64,000 bases of DNA from Bacillus infantis NRRL B-14911 (GCF_000473245.1 NC_022524.1:2318501-2382500), one strand, 5' to 3'. Positions 52,407 to 61,797 are shown, numbered from the stretch's first letter. Notes: a model not told the origin generated them from the sequence alone. Numbers and translations: made by a program.

Positions 52407-53258
52407 TTATAATTCAGGTTTCATGCTCAGCCCCATTTTCGCCAGGGCATTTTTCAATGTGCTATGTGTGTTGATTTTGCTGAAGTCGATTCCAAGCTGG
52501 ATAGATGTCATGGCAACTTCCGGGCGGATGCCTGAGATGGTGGTCTTGATGCCTAGCAAGTCCAGCGTCTGGACGATATGATAGATTTGCTGCGCTACCA
52601 TTGTATCAACGATCGGTACACCGGACAGATCGATAAACAAATAGGAAAGCTTAGCTTCTGTGCACTGAAGGGGCACGCTCTCTAATATTGCTTTGGCTCT
52701 TTCTGTATCAATATCGCCTATCAAAGGAAGAACGCCAATGGATCCGATGATCGGGATAATGGGTGCACCAAGCTGATGAATGAGATCCTGCTGTGCTCTC
52801 AGCCTGTTTCTGGTAATTTTGTAATACTGTTCAGCAAATTTCTGTGTGAGAATGTCAAAAGCTGAATGAATGACCAGACTCCACTGGAGGATATCCTCCT
52901 TGACAATCTCATCGTTCTTTTTCGCAAATTCCTCCACAAATTCCCAGTATGTATCTCTCACCTTGCCTAAAGCTGATATTACCTCATAGATCGGAGTATC
53001 GGTATCTGCCCTGCTTTCAGCAACTGTGCTCGCCCATTCCTGGACCAATTTTTCGAATAAAGACCGGTCATCCAAAAGAATGGTCGAAACGGTCTTATTA
53101 GTGAAGGCATTTTGCTCACGGAGCATTCTTTCAATCTTTATATCCGCTTCTGCTGAATAAATCGATCCTTTATCTTTTGCCCTGGTGCTCAGCCATTTGT
53201 CAGTAATTCTCTGAGAATTATTGCTGAGATATTCAAATAACATTTGGTTTTTCTGCAT
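52407..53258 (-). CDS. RsbR-type stressosome co-antagonist (STAS domain)
   Basis: A 283-residue RsbR paralogue: an N-terminal non-heme globin-like helical sensor domain (~1-150) and a C-terminal STAS domain (LGAPIIPIIGSIGVLPLIGD onwards). Both threonines phosphorylated by RsbT in B. subtilis RsbR proteins have counterparts here, T185 in GDIDTERA and T219 in PIVDTMVA. Such proteins build the stressosome with RsbS and release RsbT to start the sigma-B cascade. No rsbS/rsbT genes are adjacent, as is usual for the paralogues. Confidence 0.92.
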   Translation of the reverse strand: MQKNQMLFEYLSNNSQRITDKWLSTRAKDKGSIYSAEADIKIERMLREQNAFTNKTVSTILLDDRSLFEKLVQEWASTVAESRADTDTPIYEVISALGKVRDTYWEFVEEFAKKNDEIVKEDILQWSLVIHSAFDILTQKFAEQYYKITRNRLRAQQDLIHQLGAPIIPIIGSIGVLPLIGDIDTERAKAILESVPLQCTEAKLSYLFIDLSGVPIVDTMVAQQIYHIVQTLDLLGIKTTISGIRPEVAMTSIQLGIDFSKINTHSTLKNALAKMGLSMKPEL

Positions 53259-53410
53259 AATCAGCCTTCCCTTTATCTGGACTATTCTATATGAATATTA
53301 TCATTATCTGCCTTTTGTATGATAAAGGTTTGCTTTTAAACAGTCAAATATTTGCAATGGGCATCATGCTGATACAGCCAGATTTTTTCCCTTCCCCTGT
53401 TAAATTTTGC

Positions 53411-53439
53411 TGGACATTTATGCTGCCCGTGAATATAAT
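53411..53439 (+). promoter_or_regulatory. Promoter of the T-box/MetRS transcript
   Basis: TGGACA (53411-53416), 17-bp spacer, TATAAT (53434-53439): one mismatch to consensus at -35 and a perfect -10. Confidence 0.75.
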
Positions 53440-53445
53440 AATCTT

Positions 53446-53755
53446 TAAATCATTGGCAGATATTAACTCTTATACAAAGGCATTGAAGAGAAAAAGTAAA
53501 ACAGATCCGTTTTTCCCAGAGAGCTTCGGCAGGTGAAAAGAAGCAAAAGCGGCTGTTTGAACAATGGTCTCCGAGCCCCGTACTGAACGCGATCTTCGCC
53601 AGTAGGCTGCGGCAAGTAGTGGTACTTGTTATCAAACCCACAGTATAAGGGCATCTATATGCCCCGTACTTGCAGAGGCCGAAAGGCGAATAAAGGTGGT
53701 ACCGCGGGCAAGCCCCGTCCTTTTCTATATGTATAGAAAAGGACGGGGCTTTTTT
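53446..53755 (+). promoter_or_regulatory. Methionine T-box leader with terminator
   Basis: Leader of ~310 nt. AAAGGTGGTACCGCGGG (53692-53708) is the conserved T-box that pairs with the uncharged tRNA acceptor end; CCAGAGAGC at about 53517 fits the stem I start; ATG at 53564-53566 (in GAACAATGG) is the likely methionine specifier. The terminator is AGCCCCGTCCTTTTCTATA ... complement plus T6 (53711-53755). Uncharged tRNA-Met would stabilise the antiterminator and switch on the synthetase gene. Confidence 0.92.
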
Positions 53756-53802
53756 ATTTTATCCTAAGATCTGCCAATGGAAAAATGAGGAGGAGATTGA
53801 AC

Positions 53803-55446
53803 ATGGCAATTTTTATTGGCGGGGCATGGCCCTACGCAAACGGTTCCCTTCATCTTGGGCACATTGCAAGTCTGCTGCCCGGAGATATCCTTGCAAGATA
53901 TTACAGAATGAAGGGCGAAGAAGTCCTGTATGTTTCCGGGAGCGACTGCAACGGAACACCCATAGCGATCAGGGCAAAACATGAAGGCAAATCAGCGAAA
54001 GAAATTGCTGACCGCTATCACAGGGATTTCGCAGCAAGCTTTGAACAGCTGGGTTTTACTTATGATTTATATACAAGGACAGATGCCCCGCATCATCATC
54101 AGACTGTACAGGAAGTATTTCTGTCGCTCTTGGAAAATGGCCATCTTGTTCCAAGAACGATAGAACAAACTTATTGCCGGACATGTGTCCAGTTTCTGCC
54201 TGACAGGTATGTAGAGGGAGTCTGCCCTTCCTGCGGCAGCCAAGCACGCGGGGATCAATGCGATGCCTGCTCAGCCATCCTTGAGCCGGCCGACCTTCTG
54301 GATAAATCCTGTAAAATATGCGGGACACCGCCGGAAATGAAAGAAACTGATCATTATTATTTCAGGCTGAGCCATTTTCAGAAGCAGCTTGAAGAGCTGT
54401 CCGAGGAGGCACGCTCCCGCCATTTGTGGAGGGACAACAGCAGCAGCCTGACAAGAAGATATTTAACTGAGGGGCTTCTGGACCGGGCTGCAACTAGGGA
54501 TTTGGATGTTGGGGTGCCAGTCCCTATTGAAGGAATGGAGAAGAAAAAAATTTATGTATGGATTGAAGCGGTGATTGGCTATCTTTCTGCCAGCAGGGAA
54601 TGGGCCCGCCAGCACGGCAAGGATGGCAGCAGGTTCTGGGGTAGTGATGTTATATCCTATTATGTGCATGGGAAAGACAATATCCCTTTCCATACCATCA
54701 TCTGGCCAGCTATTCAAATGGGGATAGGGCTGCCTGGGGAACCAGCGCGGATGGTTTCCGGCGAATATCTTACACTAGAGAAAAAGAAGCTTTCAACAAG
54801 CAGGAATTATGCAGTCTGGGTCCCTGACATACTTGAAAGATATGAACCGGATTCAATCCGGTATTTCCTTGCTGTCAATGCTCCTGAGAACAGGGATGCT
54901 GACTTTTCCTGGCGGGAATTCGTTTACAGCCATAACAGTGAGCTGCTTGGGGCATATGGCAATCTGGTCAACAGAACTTTTAAGTTTATCGAAAAATATT
55001 ATGACAGCATGATACCGGATGGAAAATTAAGTGAAGCTGTACAGGAGGATATTAAGCATTTATATGAGAAAACCGGAGAAAAGATCGAAGGCGCAAAGCT
55101 AAAAGAAGCGCTTGAGGATATTTTCGCCTTTGTACGCTCGGCCAATAAATATTTTGACAGTGAACAGCCTTGGAAAACGATTAAAAGCGACCCGCAAAAA
55201 TGTGCAGATGCATTGCAGACCTGTGTGTACATCATCAAAAATCTGGCAAGGCTTCTGAACCCCTTCCTCCCTTTCTCCAGCAGGAAGATAAATAACATGC
55301 TGCAGGTGAATGCGCATACGCTGGAATGGAAAGAGGTTCGGGCTGCAGAGAAAAGGCTCGGCACTATCGCCCCCCTTTTCAGCCGCTTAGAAGAAGGAAG
55401 GATCCCAGAGGAGCTGGATAGGCTGGAAGCAGCCCGTAGGAAATAG
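53803..55446 (+). CDS. metS: Methionyl-tRNA synthetase, second (MetRS2-like) type
   Basis: About 547 residues. Class I motifs: HLGH (residues 17-20) and KLSTS (about 325-330) in place of canonical KMSKS. The connective peptide carries four Cys pairs (CRTC, CPSC, CDAC, CKIC), i.e. two zinc knuckles. The C-terminal tRNA-binding EMAPII-like domain of the usual Bacillus MetS (~650 aa) is missing. This resembles the extra MetRS of some Bacilli and streptococci linked to resistance against MetRS inhibitors. ATG 53803 follows GAGGAGGAG; T-box control is direct. Confidence 0.93.
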   Translation: MAIFIGGAWPYANGSLHLGHIASLLPGDILARYYRMKGEEVLYVSGSDCNGTPIAIRAKHEGKSAKEIADRYHRDFAASFEQLGFTYDLYTRTDAPHHHQTVQEVFLSLLENGHLVPRTIEQTYCRTCVQFLPDRYVEGVCPSCGSQARGDQCDACSAILEPADLLDKSCKICGTPPEMKETDHYYFRLSHFQKQLEELSEEARSRHLWRDNSSSLTRRYLTEGLLDRAATRDLDVGVPVPIEGMEKKKIYVWIEAVIGYLSASREWARQHGKDGSRFWGSDVISYYVHGKDNIPFHTIIWPAIQMGIGLPGEPARMVSGEYLTLEKKKLSTSRNYAVWVPDILERYEPDSIRYFLAVNAPENRDADFSWREFVYSHNSELLGAYGNLVNRTFKFIEKYYDSMIPDGKLSEAVQEDIKHLYEKTGEKIEGAKLKEALEDIFAFVRSANKYFDSEQPWKTIKSDPQKCADALQTCVYIIKNLARLLNPFLPFSSRKINNMLQVNAHTLEWKEVRAAEKRLGTIAPLFSRLEEGRIPEELDRLEAARRK

Positions 55447-55480
55447 CTGCTGAAGAAGGTGCCTTATTTCATGAATACAG

Positions 55481-55503
55481 AGGTGGCTGAAAGCCACCTT
55501 TTA
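55481..55503. terminator. Bidirectional terminator
   Basis: AGGTGGCT-3 nt-AGCCACCT plus T residues, between the convergent metS and thioesterase genes. Confidence 0.75.
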
Positions 55504-55974
55504 TCGTATAAGCATTCTGTTTTTTCTATGCTCCTTTCGTGCCCCTGCTGAAGCAAACAGCCTGATTTCTTCCTCAGAATGAGGCAGCACCCCGGATACT
55601 GGAATGGGCTTGCCGTTTTCATCCACGGCAACCATGGTTAAAAAGGATTCGGTCGTCAGCGTTCGAATCCCTGTTAAAAGATTGGCTGCATGCACTTTCA
55701 CATAGACTTCCATGGAGGTTCTCCCTGTTGAGGCAACAAAGGCTTCAAGAGTAAGGGCGTCACCGACTGAAGCTGAAGACAGGAAATCCACAGAGTCGAT
55801 CGAAGCTGTTACTACCATGCTGCCGGAATGCTTCATTGCAGTAATGGCAGCAATTTCATCAATATAGGATAGCACTTTGCCGCCGAAAATTGTCTGAAGA
55901 TGGTTTGTATCCGGCGGAAGCACCAGCCTGGTCTGAATGGTGCGGGAACGGTCTGCTGGATAAGCTTTTTTCAT
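55501..55974 (-). CDS. Acyl-CoA thioesterase (hot-dog fold, YkhA-like)
   Basis: About 157 residues of the acyl-CoA thioester hydrolase family: TRLVLPPDTNHLQTIFGGKV, LSYIDEIAAITAMKHSG (hot-dog helix with the catalytic Asp/Glu region) and a late TTESFLTMVAVDENGKPIPV strand. It hydrolyses acyl-CoA; acyl length is unknown. The ATG at 55972-55974 follows GAGGAGTGAAACCT; the GTG nine bases upstream sits inside that site. On its strand the nearest upstream element is a cobalamin riboswitch with a terminator. Confidence 0.92.
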   Translation of the reverse strand: MKKAYPADRSRTIQTRLVLPPDTNHLQTIFGGKVLSYIDEIAAITAMKHSGSMVVTASIDSVDFLSSASVGDALTLEAFVASTGRTSMEVYVKVHAANLLTGIRTLTTESFLTMVAVDENGKPIPVSGVLPHSEEEIRLFASAGARKEHRKNRMLIR

Positions 55975-56000
55975 AGGTTTCACTCCTCGGGCTTATTGTA

Positions 56001-56037
56001 TGAAAAAAATAAAAGGCATCCTTCATAGAGGATGCCT
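56001..56037 (-). terminator. Terminator between the cobalamin riboswitch and the thioesterase gene
   Basis: On the minus strand AGGCATCC, 8-nt loop, GGATGCCT followed by TTTATTTTTTT. It is ~85 bp downstream of the aptamer and 27 bp before the thioesterase start, in the position of a riboswitch expression platform. Confidence 0.88.
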
Positions 56038-56120
56038 GCACATAAAAAATTTAACAAATAACAAAACTTTGCCATATTAAAAGCGCATCACTCTCCTATC
56101 ACCCGTAGGACGGTTGTGTA

Positions 56121-56291
56121 CTTCTTTATGGCAGGTCTCCTGGCTCAGCATCACAGACTCCTTCCGCCTTCCCGTCCGCTAAGGAACAGTGGCATCGAGG
56201 GAGGAGCCTCCGCATTACAGTGGCGGGACCGCGCCGGAATTCAACCGGCTTCCCTTTTAAGCTTGCAGCATGCTGCAAAGCACCATAAAGC
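56121..56291 (-). promoter_or_regulatory. Cobalamin riboswitch
   Basis: On the minus strand: P1 as CTTTATGG/CCATAAAG, AAAAGGGAAGCCGGT, GCGGTCCCGCCACTGT, GGAGGCTCCTCCC, and the B12 box AGCCAGGAGACCTGCC (56130-56145). These blocks are in the order of the AdoCbl-type riboswitch. An extra perfect palindrome TTGCAGCATGCTGCAA forms a side stem near the 5-prime end. No B12 transport or synthesis gene follows; the next gene is an acyl-CoA thioesterase. Confidence 0.95.
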
Positions 56292-56354
56292 ATTTATTCA
56301 ATTAAAGAAATCATATCATATTCTATCATTATCGGATATAGATTTCGGAGAACA

Positions 56355-56618
56355 TTAAAAATGGGATTCAATCTTTTCAAGATCAAGTATCAGGGAATTG
56401 ATCTCCTCGGAAGAGATGCGCAGCGGCATCTGGTCATTCAAGGTGATGACCTGGCCTCCCTCTTCGTCCCTATGCCTGTAGAGGTAGTCAAGAAGCTGGA
56501 TAGCCTGATCCTTGGTCAAAATGGACTGAGTCTTAAAGTGTTTGATCATGCTGATGGAAAACTGTTCTGCCTGATCATCATATTCCCCTGAAATGATGTT
56601 TCCGCTGATATAATACAT
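56355..56618 (-). CDS. Hypothetical protein, 87 aa
   Basis: An 87-residue soluble protein: MYYISGNIISGEYDDQAEQF, a TKDQAIQLLDYLYRHRDEEG helix, and an acidic helical end (SSEEINSLILDLEKIESHF). The ATG follows AACAGGAGGAGGCAGTC, a very strong site. Not recognised. It is upstream of, and on the same strand as, the cobalamin riboswitch. Confidence 0.82.
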   Translation of the reverse strand: MYYISGNIISGEYDDQAEQFSISMIKHFKTQSILTKDQAIQLLDYLYRHRDEEGGQVITLNDQMPLRISSEEINSLILDLEKIESHF

Positions 56619-56680
56619 GACTGCCTCCTCCTGTTTTTAAGACTAGGATCCCCTGACAGGACGGAAATCATGCTAGAATG

Positions 56681-56712
56681 CAAAAAAGCGGCCGGAGACT
56701 CCTCCAGCCGCT
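56681..56712 (-). terminator. Terminator of potABCD
   Basis: AGCGGC-CGGAG-3 nt-CTCC-A-GCCGCT with TTTTTTG on the minus strand, after the potD stop codon. Confidence 0.8.
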
Positions 56713-56716
56713 GCTA

Positions 56717-57790
56717 TTATTTACTATGCATTTTGAATTCCAAAAACAGTTCATTATAATGTGCGAGCATTTTTTTCCCAAGGTTCTCGTACACTTCCAG
56801 CTTTTCGGTCATTTCCGGGTCCGGATAGAAGCGCTTGTCACTGACAATTTCCTCCGGCAGGTAATTCAGCGCCTCTTTATTCGGCGTCGAATAGCCTACA
56901 TATTCGGTATTCTGGGCAGCGACTTCCGGATCAAGCATGAAGTTCATGAACTGGTGGGCGGCATCCACGTTTTTTGCCGTTTTTGGAATGACCATATTAT
57001 CAAACCACAGGTTCGTCCCTTCCTCAGGGAGAACATACTCAATATTGTCCTTTTTCCACATCAGCTCTGAAGCAGTTCCTGACCAGACAACACCTATGGC
57101 TGCTTCATCGTTTTCAAGCAGCATCCGGATTTCATCCCCGACAATGGCTTTGATATTCGGAGTAAGGGTATCAAGCTTTTCCTTCGCTTCCCTCAGATGC
57201 TTCTTATTTTGATCATTAAGGGAATAATTGAGGGAATTCAAGCCCATTCCCATAACTTCCCTTGCACCATCAATTAGGAGAATCTGGTTTCGCAGATCTT
57301 CATCCCAAAGGTCATTCCAGCTTGTAATTTCTTTGTCCCCAAGCAGATCTGTGTTATAGGCTATGCCGACCGTCCCCCAGAAATAAGGGATAGAGTATTC
57401 ATTTTTTGGATCGAATGCCAAGTCCATGAACCTCGGGTCGATATATTTCAAGTTTGGAATTTTTGAATGGTCTACCGGTAAAAGCAAATCTTCTTCTTTC
57501 ATTTTTTCAATTGCATATTCTGACGGAACCGCTATATCGTAGGCTGTCCCGCCCTGTTCAATCTTGGTCATCATGGCTTCATTGCTGTCAAAGGTTTCAT
57601 AAATCACCTTGATGCCTGTTTCTTTTTCAAAGCGGTCCACGAGTTCTGCATCGATATAGTCTCCCCAGTTAAAGACCGTCAGCGTATTTCCGCTGGAATA
57701 GCCTTGTGAGGAATTAAGCCGGGAGACTGCATACAGCAGAAGTGCAGAAATGACAGCAATGACCAGCAGGGCTTTACCGAGCTGTTTCAT
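56717..57790 (-). CDS. potD: Spermidine/putrescine ABC transporter, substrate-binding protein
   Basis: A 357-residue PotD: N-terminal hydrophobic segment (ALLVIAVISALLLYAV) without a lipobox cysteine, then LTVFNWGDYIDAELVDRFEK, YDIAVPSEYAIEKM, FWGTVGIAYNTD and WFDNMVIPKTAKNVDAAHQF typical of polyamine-binding proteins. It starts 4 bp inside potC. The lack of a lipobox suggests a membrane-tethered protein by an uncleaved or differently processed signal. Confidence 0.94.
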   Translation of the reverse strand: MKQLGKALLVIAVISALLLYAVSRLNSSQGYSSGNTLTVFNWGDYIDAELVDRFEKETGIKVIYETFDSNEAMMTKIEQGGTAYDIAVPSEYAIEKMKEEDLLLPVDHSKIPNLKYIDPRFMDLAFDPKNEYSIPYFWGTVGIAYNTDLLGDKEITSWNDLWDEDLRNQILLIDGAREVMGMGLNSLNYSLNDQNKKHLREAKEKLDTLTPNIKAIVGDEIRMLLENDEAAIGVVWSGTASELMWKKDNIEYVLPEEGTNLWFDNMVIPKTAKNVDAAHQFMNFMLDPEVAAQNTEYVGYSTPNKEALNYLPEEIVSDKRFYPDPEMTEKLEVYENLGKKMLAHYNELFLEFKMHSK

Positions 57791-58590
57791 TTTTTGACCC
57801 CCATTCCAGTCGGCTTCGCATTTTTCTGGGTGATGAAATAATAGCCGATCACCAGTATAAGTGTGAACAGGAACAGCAGCGTGGAAAGTGCATTGATGTT
57901 CAGCGAAACCCCGCGCCGGGCCAGAGAGTAGATTTCAACCGATAAAGTGGTGAAGCCATTCCCTGTTACAAAGAAAGTAACTGCAAAATCATCAAGTGAA
58001 TAGGTTAGGGCCATAAAAAAGCCCGCAAAAATGCCTGGTGTGATATATGGCAGAACGACCTTGGACAGAACATCAAAGCGGCTTGCCCCTAGATCCCTCG
58101 CAGCGTCCACAAGTGTAGGGCTCATTTCCTGGATTTTAGGCAGCACCATTATAACTACAATCGGAACGCAGAAAGCAATGTGAGAGAGCAGGACCGATGT
58201 AAATCCGAGCTTGATTCCGATCATCGTAAACAAAATCAGGAAGGAAGCACCGATGATAACATCGGGGCTGACGATCAGAATATTGTTCAAAGATAAGAGT
58301 GTGCTCTTGACCTGCCGCTTTCTTACATAAAAAATGGCAAGTGCACCGGCCACTCCGATGATCGTTGATATGGCAGCCGACAACAGGGCAATGATGATGG
58401 TGTTCAGCACAATTATCAATAGCCTTGCATCAGCAAAAAGCTCTTTATACCAGTCCAGCGTGAACCCTTCGAAATGTGACATTGTCCCGCCGCTGTTAAA
58501 AGAATAAAACATTAGATAAAATATTGGCGCATAAAGAACAAAAAATACAAGGATCAGATAAAGTGATGACCATTTAGATAATTTCCCCAT
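57787..58590 (-). CDS. potC: Spermidine/putrescine ABC transporter permease PotC
   Basis: A 267-residue permease with six helices and the EAA loop DAARDLGASRFDVLSKVVLP that docks to the ATPase. N-terminal LVFFVLYAPIFYLMFYSFNS and FEGFTLDWYKELFAD are typical of PotC. Separated from potB by 1 bp and overlapping potD by 4 bp. Confidence 0.95.
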   Translation of the reverse strand: MGKLSKWSSLYLILVFFVLYAPIFYLMFYSFNSGGTMSHFEGFTLDWYKELFADARLLIIVLNTIIIALLSAAISTIIGVAGALAIFYVRKRQVKSTLLSLNNILIVSPDVIIGASFLILFTMIGIKLGFTSVLLSHIAFCVPIVVIMVLPKIQEMSPTLVDAARDLGASRFDVLSKVVLPYITPGIFAGFFMALTYSLDDFAVTFFVTGNGFTTLSVEIYSLARRGVSLNINALSTLLFLFTLILVIGYYFITQKNAKPTGMGVKK

Positions 58591-58591
58591 G

Positions 58592-59395
58592 CTATGCCCC
58601 CCTCCTGCGATTTCCGGTCAGCAGCATGATGATCACCATCGTAAGGATCAGGAATACGGCAATGGTGGAGCCCATCCCCCAATCCTGAGTGACAAGGAAA
58701 TGCTGTTCTATGGCCGTGCCCAGGGTGATGACCCTGTTCCCTGCAATCAGGCGGGTAAGCATGAAGAGGGAAAGTGCAGGGATGAATACAACCTGGCAGC
58801 CGGATTTGACGCCATCCAGCGTCAGCGGGAAAATAACCCGTGTAAAAGTAGTCCAGGGTGATGCCCCCAAATCATTGGATGCATCGATGAGCGATGAATT
58901 CAATTCGTTAAGCGAATTGAAAATCGGCAAAATCATAAAAGGCAGGAAGATGTATACCGATACAAAAACAAAACTGAAATCGGTAAACAGAATCTGCCTT
59001 GAACCTATTCCGATCACCTCAAGGAAGCTGTTGGCTGCCCCGTAAGTTCCAAAAATGCCGAGAAAAGCATAAGCCTTGAGCAGCAGATTGATCCAGGAAG
59101 GAATGATGATCATCAGAAGCCAGAGCTGCTTATGCCTGGTCTTCGTAAGCAGGTAGGCAGTCGGATAGGCAATCAGTAAAGAAAAGGCAGTGATCAGGAA
59201 CGCATACCAGAAAGAGCTCAAAGTCATTTTCAGGTAAACGGGCGTGAAAAATTTCTGGTAGTTCCCGAATGTGAACTGCCCTTCTATATCAAAAAATGAA
59301 TAATACAGCACCAAAAACAAAGGGGTCACGACAAATAAAACGATCCACAGCAAATATGGGATCAGATACAGGTTGCGTGTCTGATTAGTTCTCAT
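58592..59395 (-). CDS. potB: Spermidine/putrescine ABC transporter permease PotB
   Basis: About 267 residues, six helices, EAA loop [20 protein letters not shown], and [20 protein letters not shown] at the first helix. The ATG at 59393-59395 with AAGAGGAAAGCC is chosen; the frame continues 12 codons upstream inside potA without a suitable site. It overlaps the potA stop by 11 bp. Confidence 0.95.
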   Translation of the reverse strand: MRTNQTRNLYLIPYLLWIVLFVVTPLFLVLYYSFFDIEGQFTFGNYQKFFTPVYLKMTLSSFWYAFLITAFSLLIAYPTAYLLTKTRHKQLWLLMIIIPSWINLLLKAYAFLGIFGTYGAANSFLEVIGIGSRQILFTDFSFVFVSVYIFLPFMILPIFNSLNELNSSLIDASNDLGASPWTTFTRVIFPLTLDGVKSGCQVVFIPALSLFMLTRLIAGNRVITLGTAIEQHFLVTQDWGMGSTIAVFLILTMVIIMLLTGNRRRGA

Positions 59396-60491
59396 GGCTT
59401 TCCTCTTGATAAGCCTCCAGCCTGCGGTCAAATTCTTCCTCAGATTCTCCCGGCCTCATGACATGGATGGCTTCCGGATCAAAATGAAGGCCTATTTCAT
59501 CCCCTACTTTTGCCTTTCGTGTAGAATGGACAAGCCATTCATTCCCATCTTTATCAAAGCAGGAAATTTCATAATGAACTCCCCTGAATAGCTGTGAATC
59601 TACACGTACCTGAAGTTTGCCCTGCTCGCTCGGAGTAATTTCCATATCCTCCGGCCTGATGACCACTTCAACCCTTTCATTCAAATCGAAGCCGGCGTCT
59701 ACACATTCAAATTTCCTGCCTGCAAATTCAACCTGATAATCGGTTAGCATGGTCCCTTCGACGATGTTGGACTCACCGATGAAGTCGGCCACAAACCGGT
59801 TGACAGGCTCATCATAAATATCAGTTGGCGTTCCGCTCTGCTCAATCCGGCCTTTGTTCAGCACAAAGATTTCATCAGAAAGAGCAAGCGCCTCTTCCTG
59901 GTCATGGGTGACAAATATAAACGTAATGCCAAGCCTTCTCTGAAGCTCCCGCAGCTCGTACTGCATTTCTGTACGCAGCTTCAGGTCCAGTGCAGAAAGG
60001 GGCTCATCCAGCAGGATGACTTCCGGTTTATTGACAATTGCCCTCGCAATCGCGACACGCTGCCTCTGCCCTCCTGACATCTCTTTGATTTCCCTCTGTT
60101 CATATCCTTCCAGGTTGACAAACTTGAGCGCCTCTTTCACCTGCTCATTGATTTCCTGGTTTTTCATTTTTTTGATGCGCAATCCGAATGCCACGTTTTC
60201 AAATACATTCAAATGCGGGAAAAGTGCATAGTCCTGGAACACGGTATTGACCTGCCTCCTGTTGGCAGGCACTTTATTGATTTTTTGTCCATTGAAGAAA
60301 ATGGATCCTTCTGTCGGTTCGATGAAACCCGCAATCAGGCGCAGGATCGTCGTTTTTCCGCAGCCTGAAGGACCAAGGAGCGTGTAGAACTTTCCCCTTT
60401 CTATATCAAAGCTGACGGCGTCCAGAACCGGACTGTCATTGTCATATTGTTTTGTAACATCTTCAAAGCGGATAATAAACTTATCTGTCAT
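59385..60491 (-). CDS. potA: Spermidine/putrescine ABC transporter ATPase PotA
   Basis: A 368-residue ABC ATPase: Walker [11 protein letters not shown]-loop [13 protein letters not shown], signature [15 protein letters not shown], Walker [13 protein letters not shown], switch His in [11 protein letters not shown], and a C-terminal TOBE regulatory domain (~240-350). The first gene of the pot operon; polyamine import consumes ATP. Confidence 0.97.
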   Translation of the reverse strand: MTDKFIIRFEDVTKQYDNDSPVLDAVSFDIERGKFYTLLGPSGCGKTTILRLIAGFIEPTEGSIFFNGQKINKVPANRRQVNTVFQDYALFPHLNVFENVAFGLRIKKMKNQEINEQVKEALKFVNLEGYEQREIKEMSGGQRQRVAIARAIVNKPEVILLDEPLSALDLKLRTEMQYELRELQRRLGITFIFVTHDQEEALALSDEIFVLNKGRIEQSGTPTDIYDEPVNRFVADFIGESNIVEGTMLTDYQVEFAGRKFECVDAGFDLNERVEVVIRPEDMEITPSEQGKLQVRVDSQLFRGVHYEISCFDKDGNEWLVHSTRKAKVGDEIGLHFDPEAIHVMRPGESEEEFDRRLEAYQEESHEN

Positions 60492-60564
60492 TTCAATCTC
60501 CTTTACTATATTAATAGTCGATGTACCTCTAGAAGTTAAGCCTTGTAGGCCAGTTTATCACTTT

Positions 60565-60594
60565 AGTATAATAGCGTAACTTATTATATACCAA
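60565..60594 (-). promoter_or_regulatory. Promoter of potABCD
   Basis: On the minus strand TTGGTA (60589-60594), 18-bp spacer, TATACT (60565-60570), 74 bp before potA. Confidence 0.5.
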
Positions 60595-60653
60595 AATTTG
60601 TCGAATGAAAGCATTTTTCAGCAATTCTCTTCAATTTCCCTTTTTTAAAAACA

Positions 60654-60695
60654 AAAGCAGTCGCTTCTGGCCGATTCGCCAGAAGGGACTGCTTT
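60654..60695 (-). terminator. Terminator of thiT
   Basis: AAAGCAGTC-GC-TTCTGGC ... GCCAGAA-GG-GACTGCTTT with T-rich sequence on the minus strand. Confidence 0.88.
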
Positions 60696-60708
60696 GTGCA
60701 CATGGTTA

Positions 60709-61311
60709 TCAGTTCGCCAATTTATGCTCTTCCGCAGCGGAATATACCTGTTTCCTCTGTACCAGGCGCGGCGCTGCAGAAAGGAGGAGCCACAATACGG
60801 CTGTACATAAGACAGCTGACCCGAGCATCGTTATCCCATTAATCATGAGAGAATATACAAAAGGAGACATCCCTTCAGGTGCATAGCTTCCAAAGAAAAT
60901 CATACCTGCAAGAAAGTGCCAGAAATATCTGCCCGCACTGCCAAGGAAAATGGCTGCAGCTGTCCATCCCAGAGCCTTACCCTTCTTGCCTTCAGCAAGG
61001 CTTTTTTGGAGGGCAAGAGCTAAGAAGCCGGCACAGCCAATAAAGGCGAAAGCAACGAAGTATTCAATGAAAGTCTGCAGGGGCGTCACTATCCAGGCGT
61101 CGCCCATGACAATCTGGAGAATCCCCCATAAGAATCCGGAAATGAAGCCCGCTTTCCAGCCCCATCGCAATGAAAGTATGAAGATGGGCACCATTGCAAT
61201 GGAAATGGATATTGCAGGCGTTAGTTTAATAGAAGGAAGCAGATCAAGAATAACAGCGAATGCTGCAAAAAAAGATGCTTCAATCAAGGCAACCAGCCCT
61301 AATTTTTTCAT
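60709..61311 (-). CDS. thiT: Thiamine ECF transporter S-component ThiT (YuaJ)
   Basis: About 200 residues with six helices: LIEASFFAAFAVILDLLPSI, SIAMVPIFILSLRWGWKAGF, SGFLWGILQIVMGDAWIVTP, the thiamine-binding QTFIEYFVAFAFIGCAG and AGRYFWHFLAGMIFFG. ThiT binds thiamine and uses the shared EcfAA-prime-T module. The ATG at 61309-61311 follows AAAAGGGGAG, which can be sequestered by the TPP riboswitch leader. Confidence 0.95.
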   Translation of the reverse strand: MKKLGLVALIEASFFAAFAVILDLLPSIKLTPAISISIAMVPIFILSLRWGWKAGFISGFLWGILQIVMGDAWIVTPLQTFIEYFVAFAFIGCAGFLALALQKSLAEGKKGKALGWTAAAIFLGSAGRYFWHFLAGMIFFGSYAPEGMSPFVYSLMINGITMLGSAVLCTAVLWLLLSAAPRLVQRKQVYSAAEEHKLAN

Positions 61312-61317
61312 AAAAAA

Positions 61318-61476
61318 TTCTCCCCTTTTGTCCGAATTAACGCAAACCTCAAGGGAGAACTGATCAGGAAGCGGGCATACCTTCACCCATCCATCCACAT
61401 CCCTGCGCTAGAATTATCTAACAGGTTCAAAGGGTCAGAACAAAAGTTCACTCTCAGCATTAAGCTCCCCTTGTGG
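61318..61476 (-). promoter_or_regulatory. TPP riboswitch with ribosome-binding-site sequestration
   Basis: Aptamer 61395-61476 on the minus strand: P1 CCACA/TGTGG, AAGGGGAGC, GCTGAGAGTGAA, CTGACCCTTTGAACCTG and CGCAGGGA, the canonical THI-box blocks. Between aptamer and gene, TTCTCCCTT (61351-61359) is complementary to the ribosome binding site region AAGGGGAGAA (61318-61327), indicating translational control: TPP binding frees the sequestering strand and shuts off thiT. Confidence 0.95.
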
Positions 61477-61557
61477 TTACGTTATGTAATTAATACTATA
61501 ATGCATTATATCTCATTCCATCAGGCAGGAAAAGAGCATATTCTGAAAATCGTTTTG

Positions 61558-61797
61558 TCATGCCGGTCCTCCTTTCTCTTTTTCGAGCTTTTCATAAAGT
61601 TCAAGACTTTTGCTGCTGAGATACTCCAGCAGCTTAGGGTGCTGTCTGAAATAGTCGACAAATTCCCTTTGTTCTCTCTCCTGGAACTTAAGCACCTGTT
61701 CATAATGCTTGCTGCAATAATAAATCGTACGGTCCCTGTTCCACTCCTTGAGGGGGATCAGGTCCCCCGCTGCCTGGCAATAAAGGCATTTTTTCAT
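61558..61797 (-). CDS. Small zinc-finger-like protein, 79 aa, behind an SOS-type promoter
   Basis: MKKCLYCQAAGDLIPLKEWN starts a 79-residue protein with C4-x2-C7 and C28-x2-H31 (in YYCSKHYEQ), a plausible single zinc site, followed by a charged helical tail (FQEREQREFVDYFRQHPKLL, then ELYEKLEKEKGG). Start follows AGAGGAAGGATCAT. No named family recognised. Its promoter contains a LexA box, so it is probably DNA-damage inducible. Confidence 0.82.
   Translation of the reverse strand: MKKCLYCQAAGDLIPLKEWNRDRTIYYCSKHYEQVLKFQEREQREFVDYFRQHPKLLEYLSSKSLELYEKLEKEKGGPA

Noticed and set aside
56001-56121. 31-codon frame between cobalamin aptamer and terminator
   Set aside because: It runs through the terminator stem and lacks a ribosome binding site; the three-codon frame ATG-CGC-TTT-TAA behind AGGAG is too short to call a gene.
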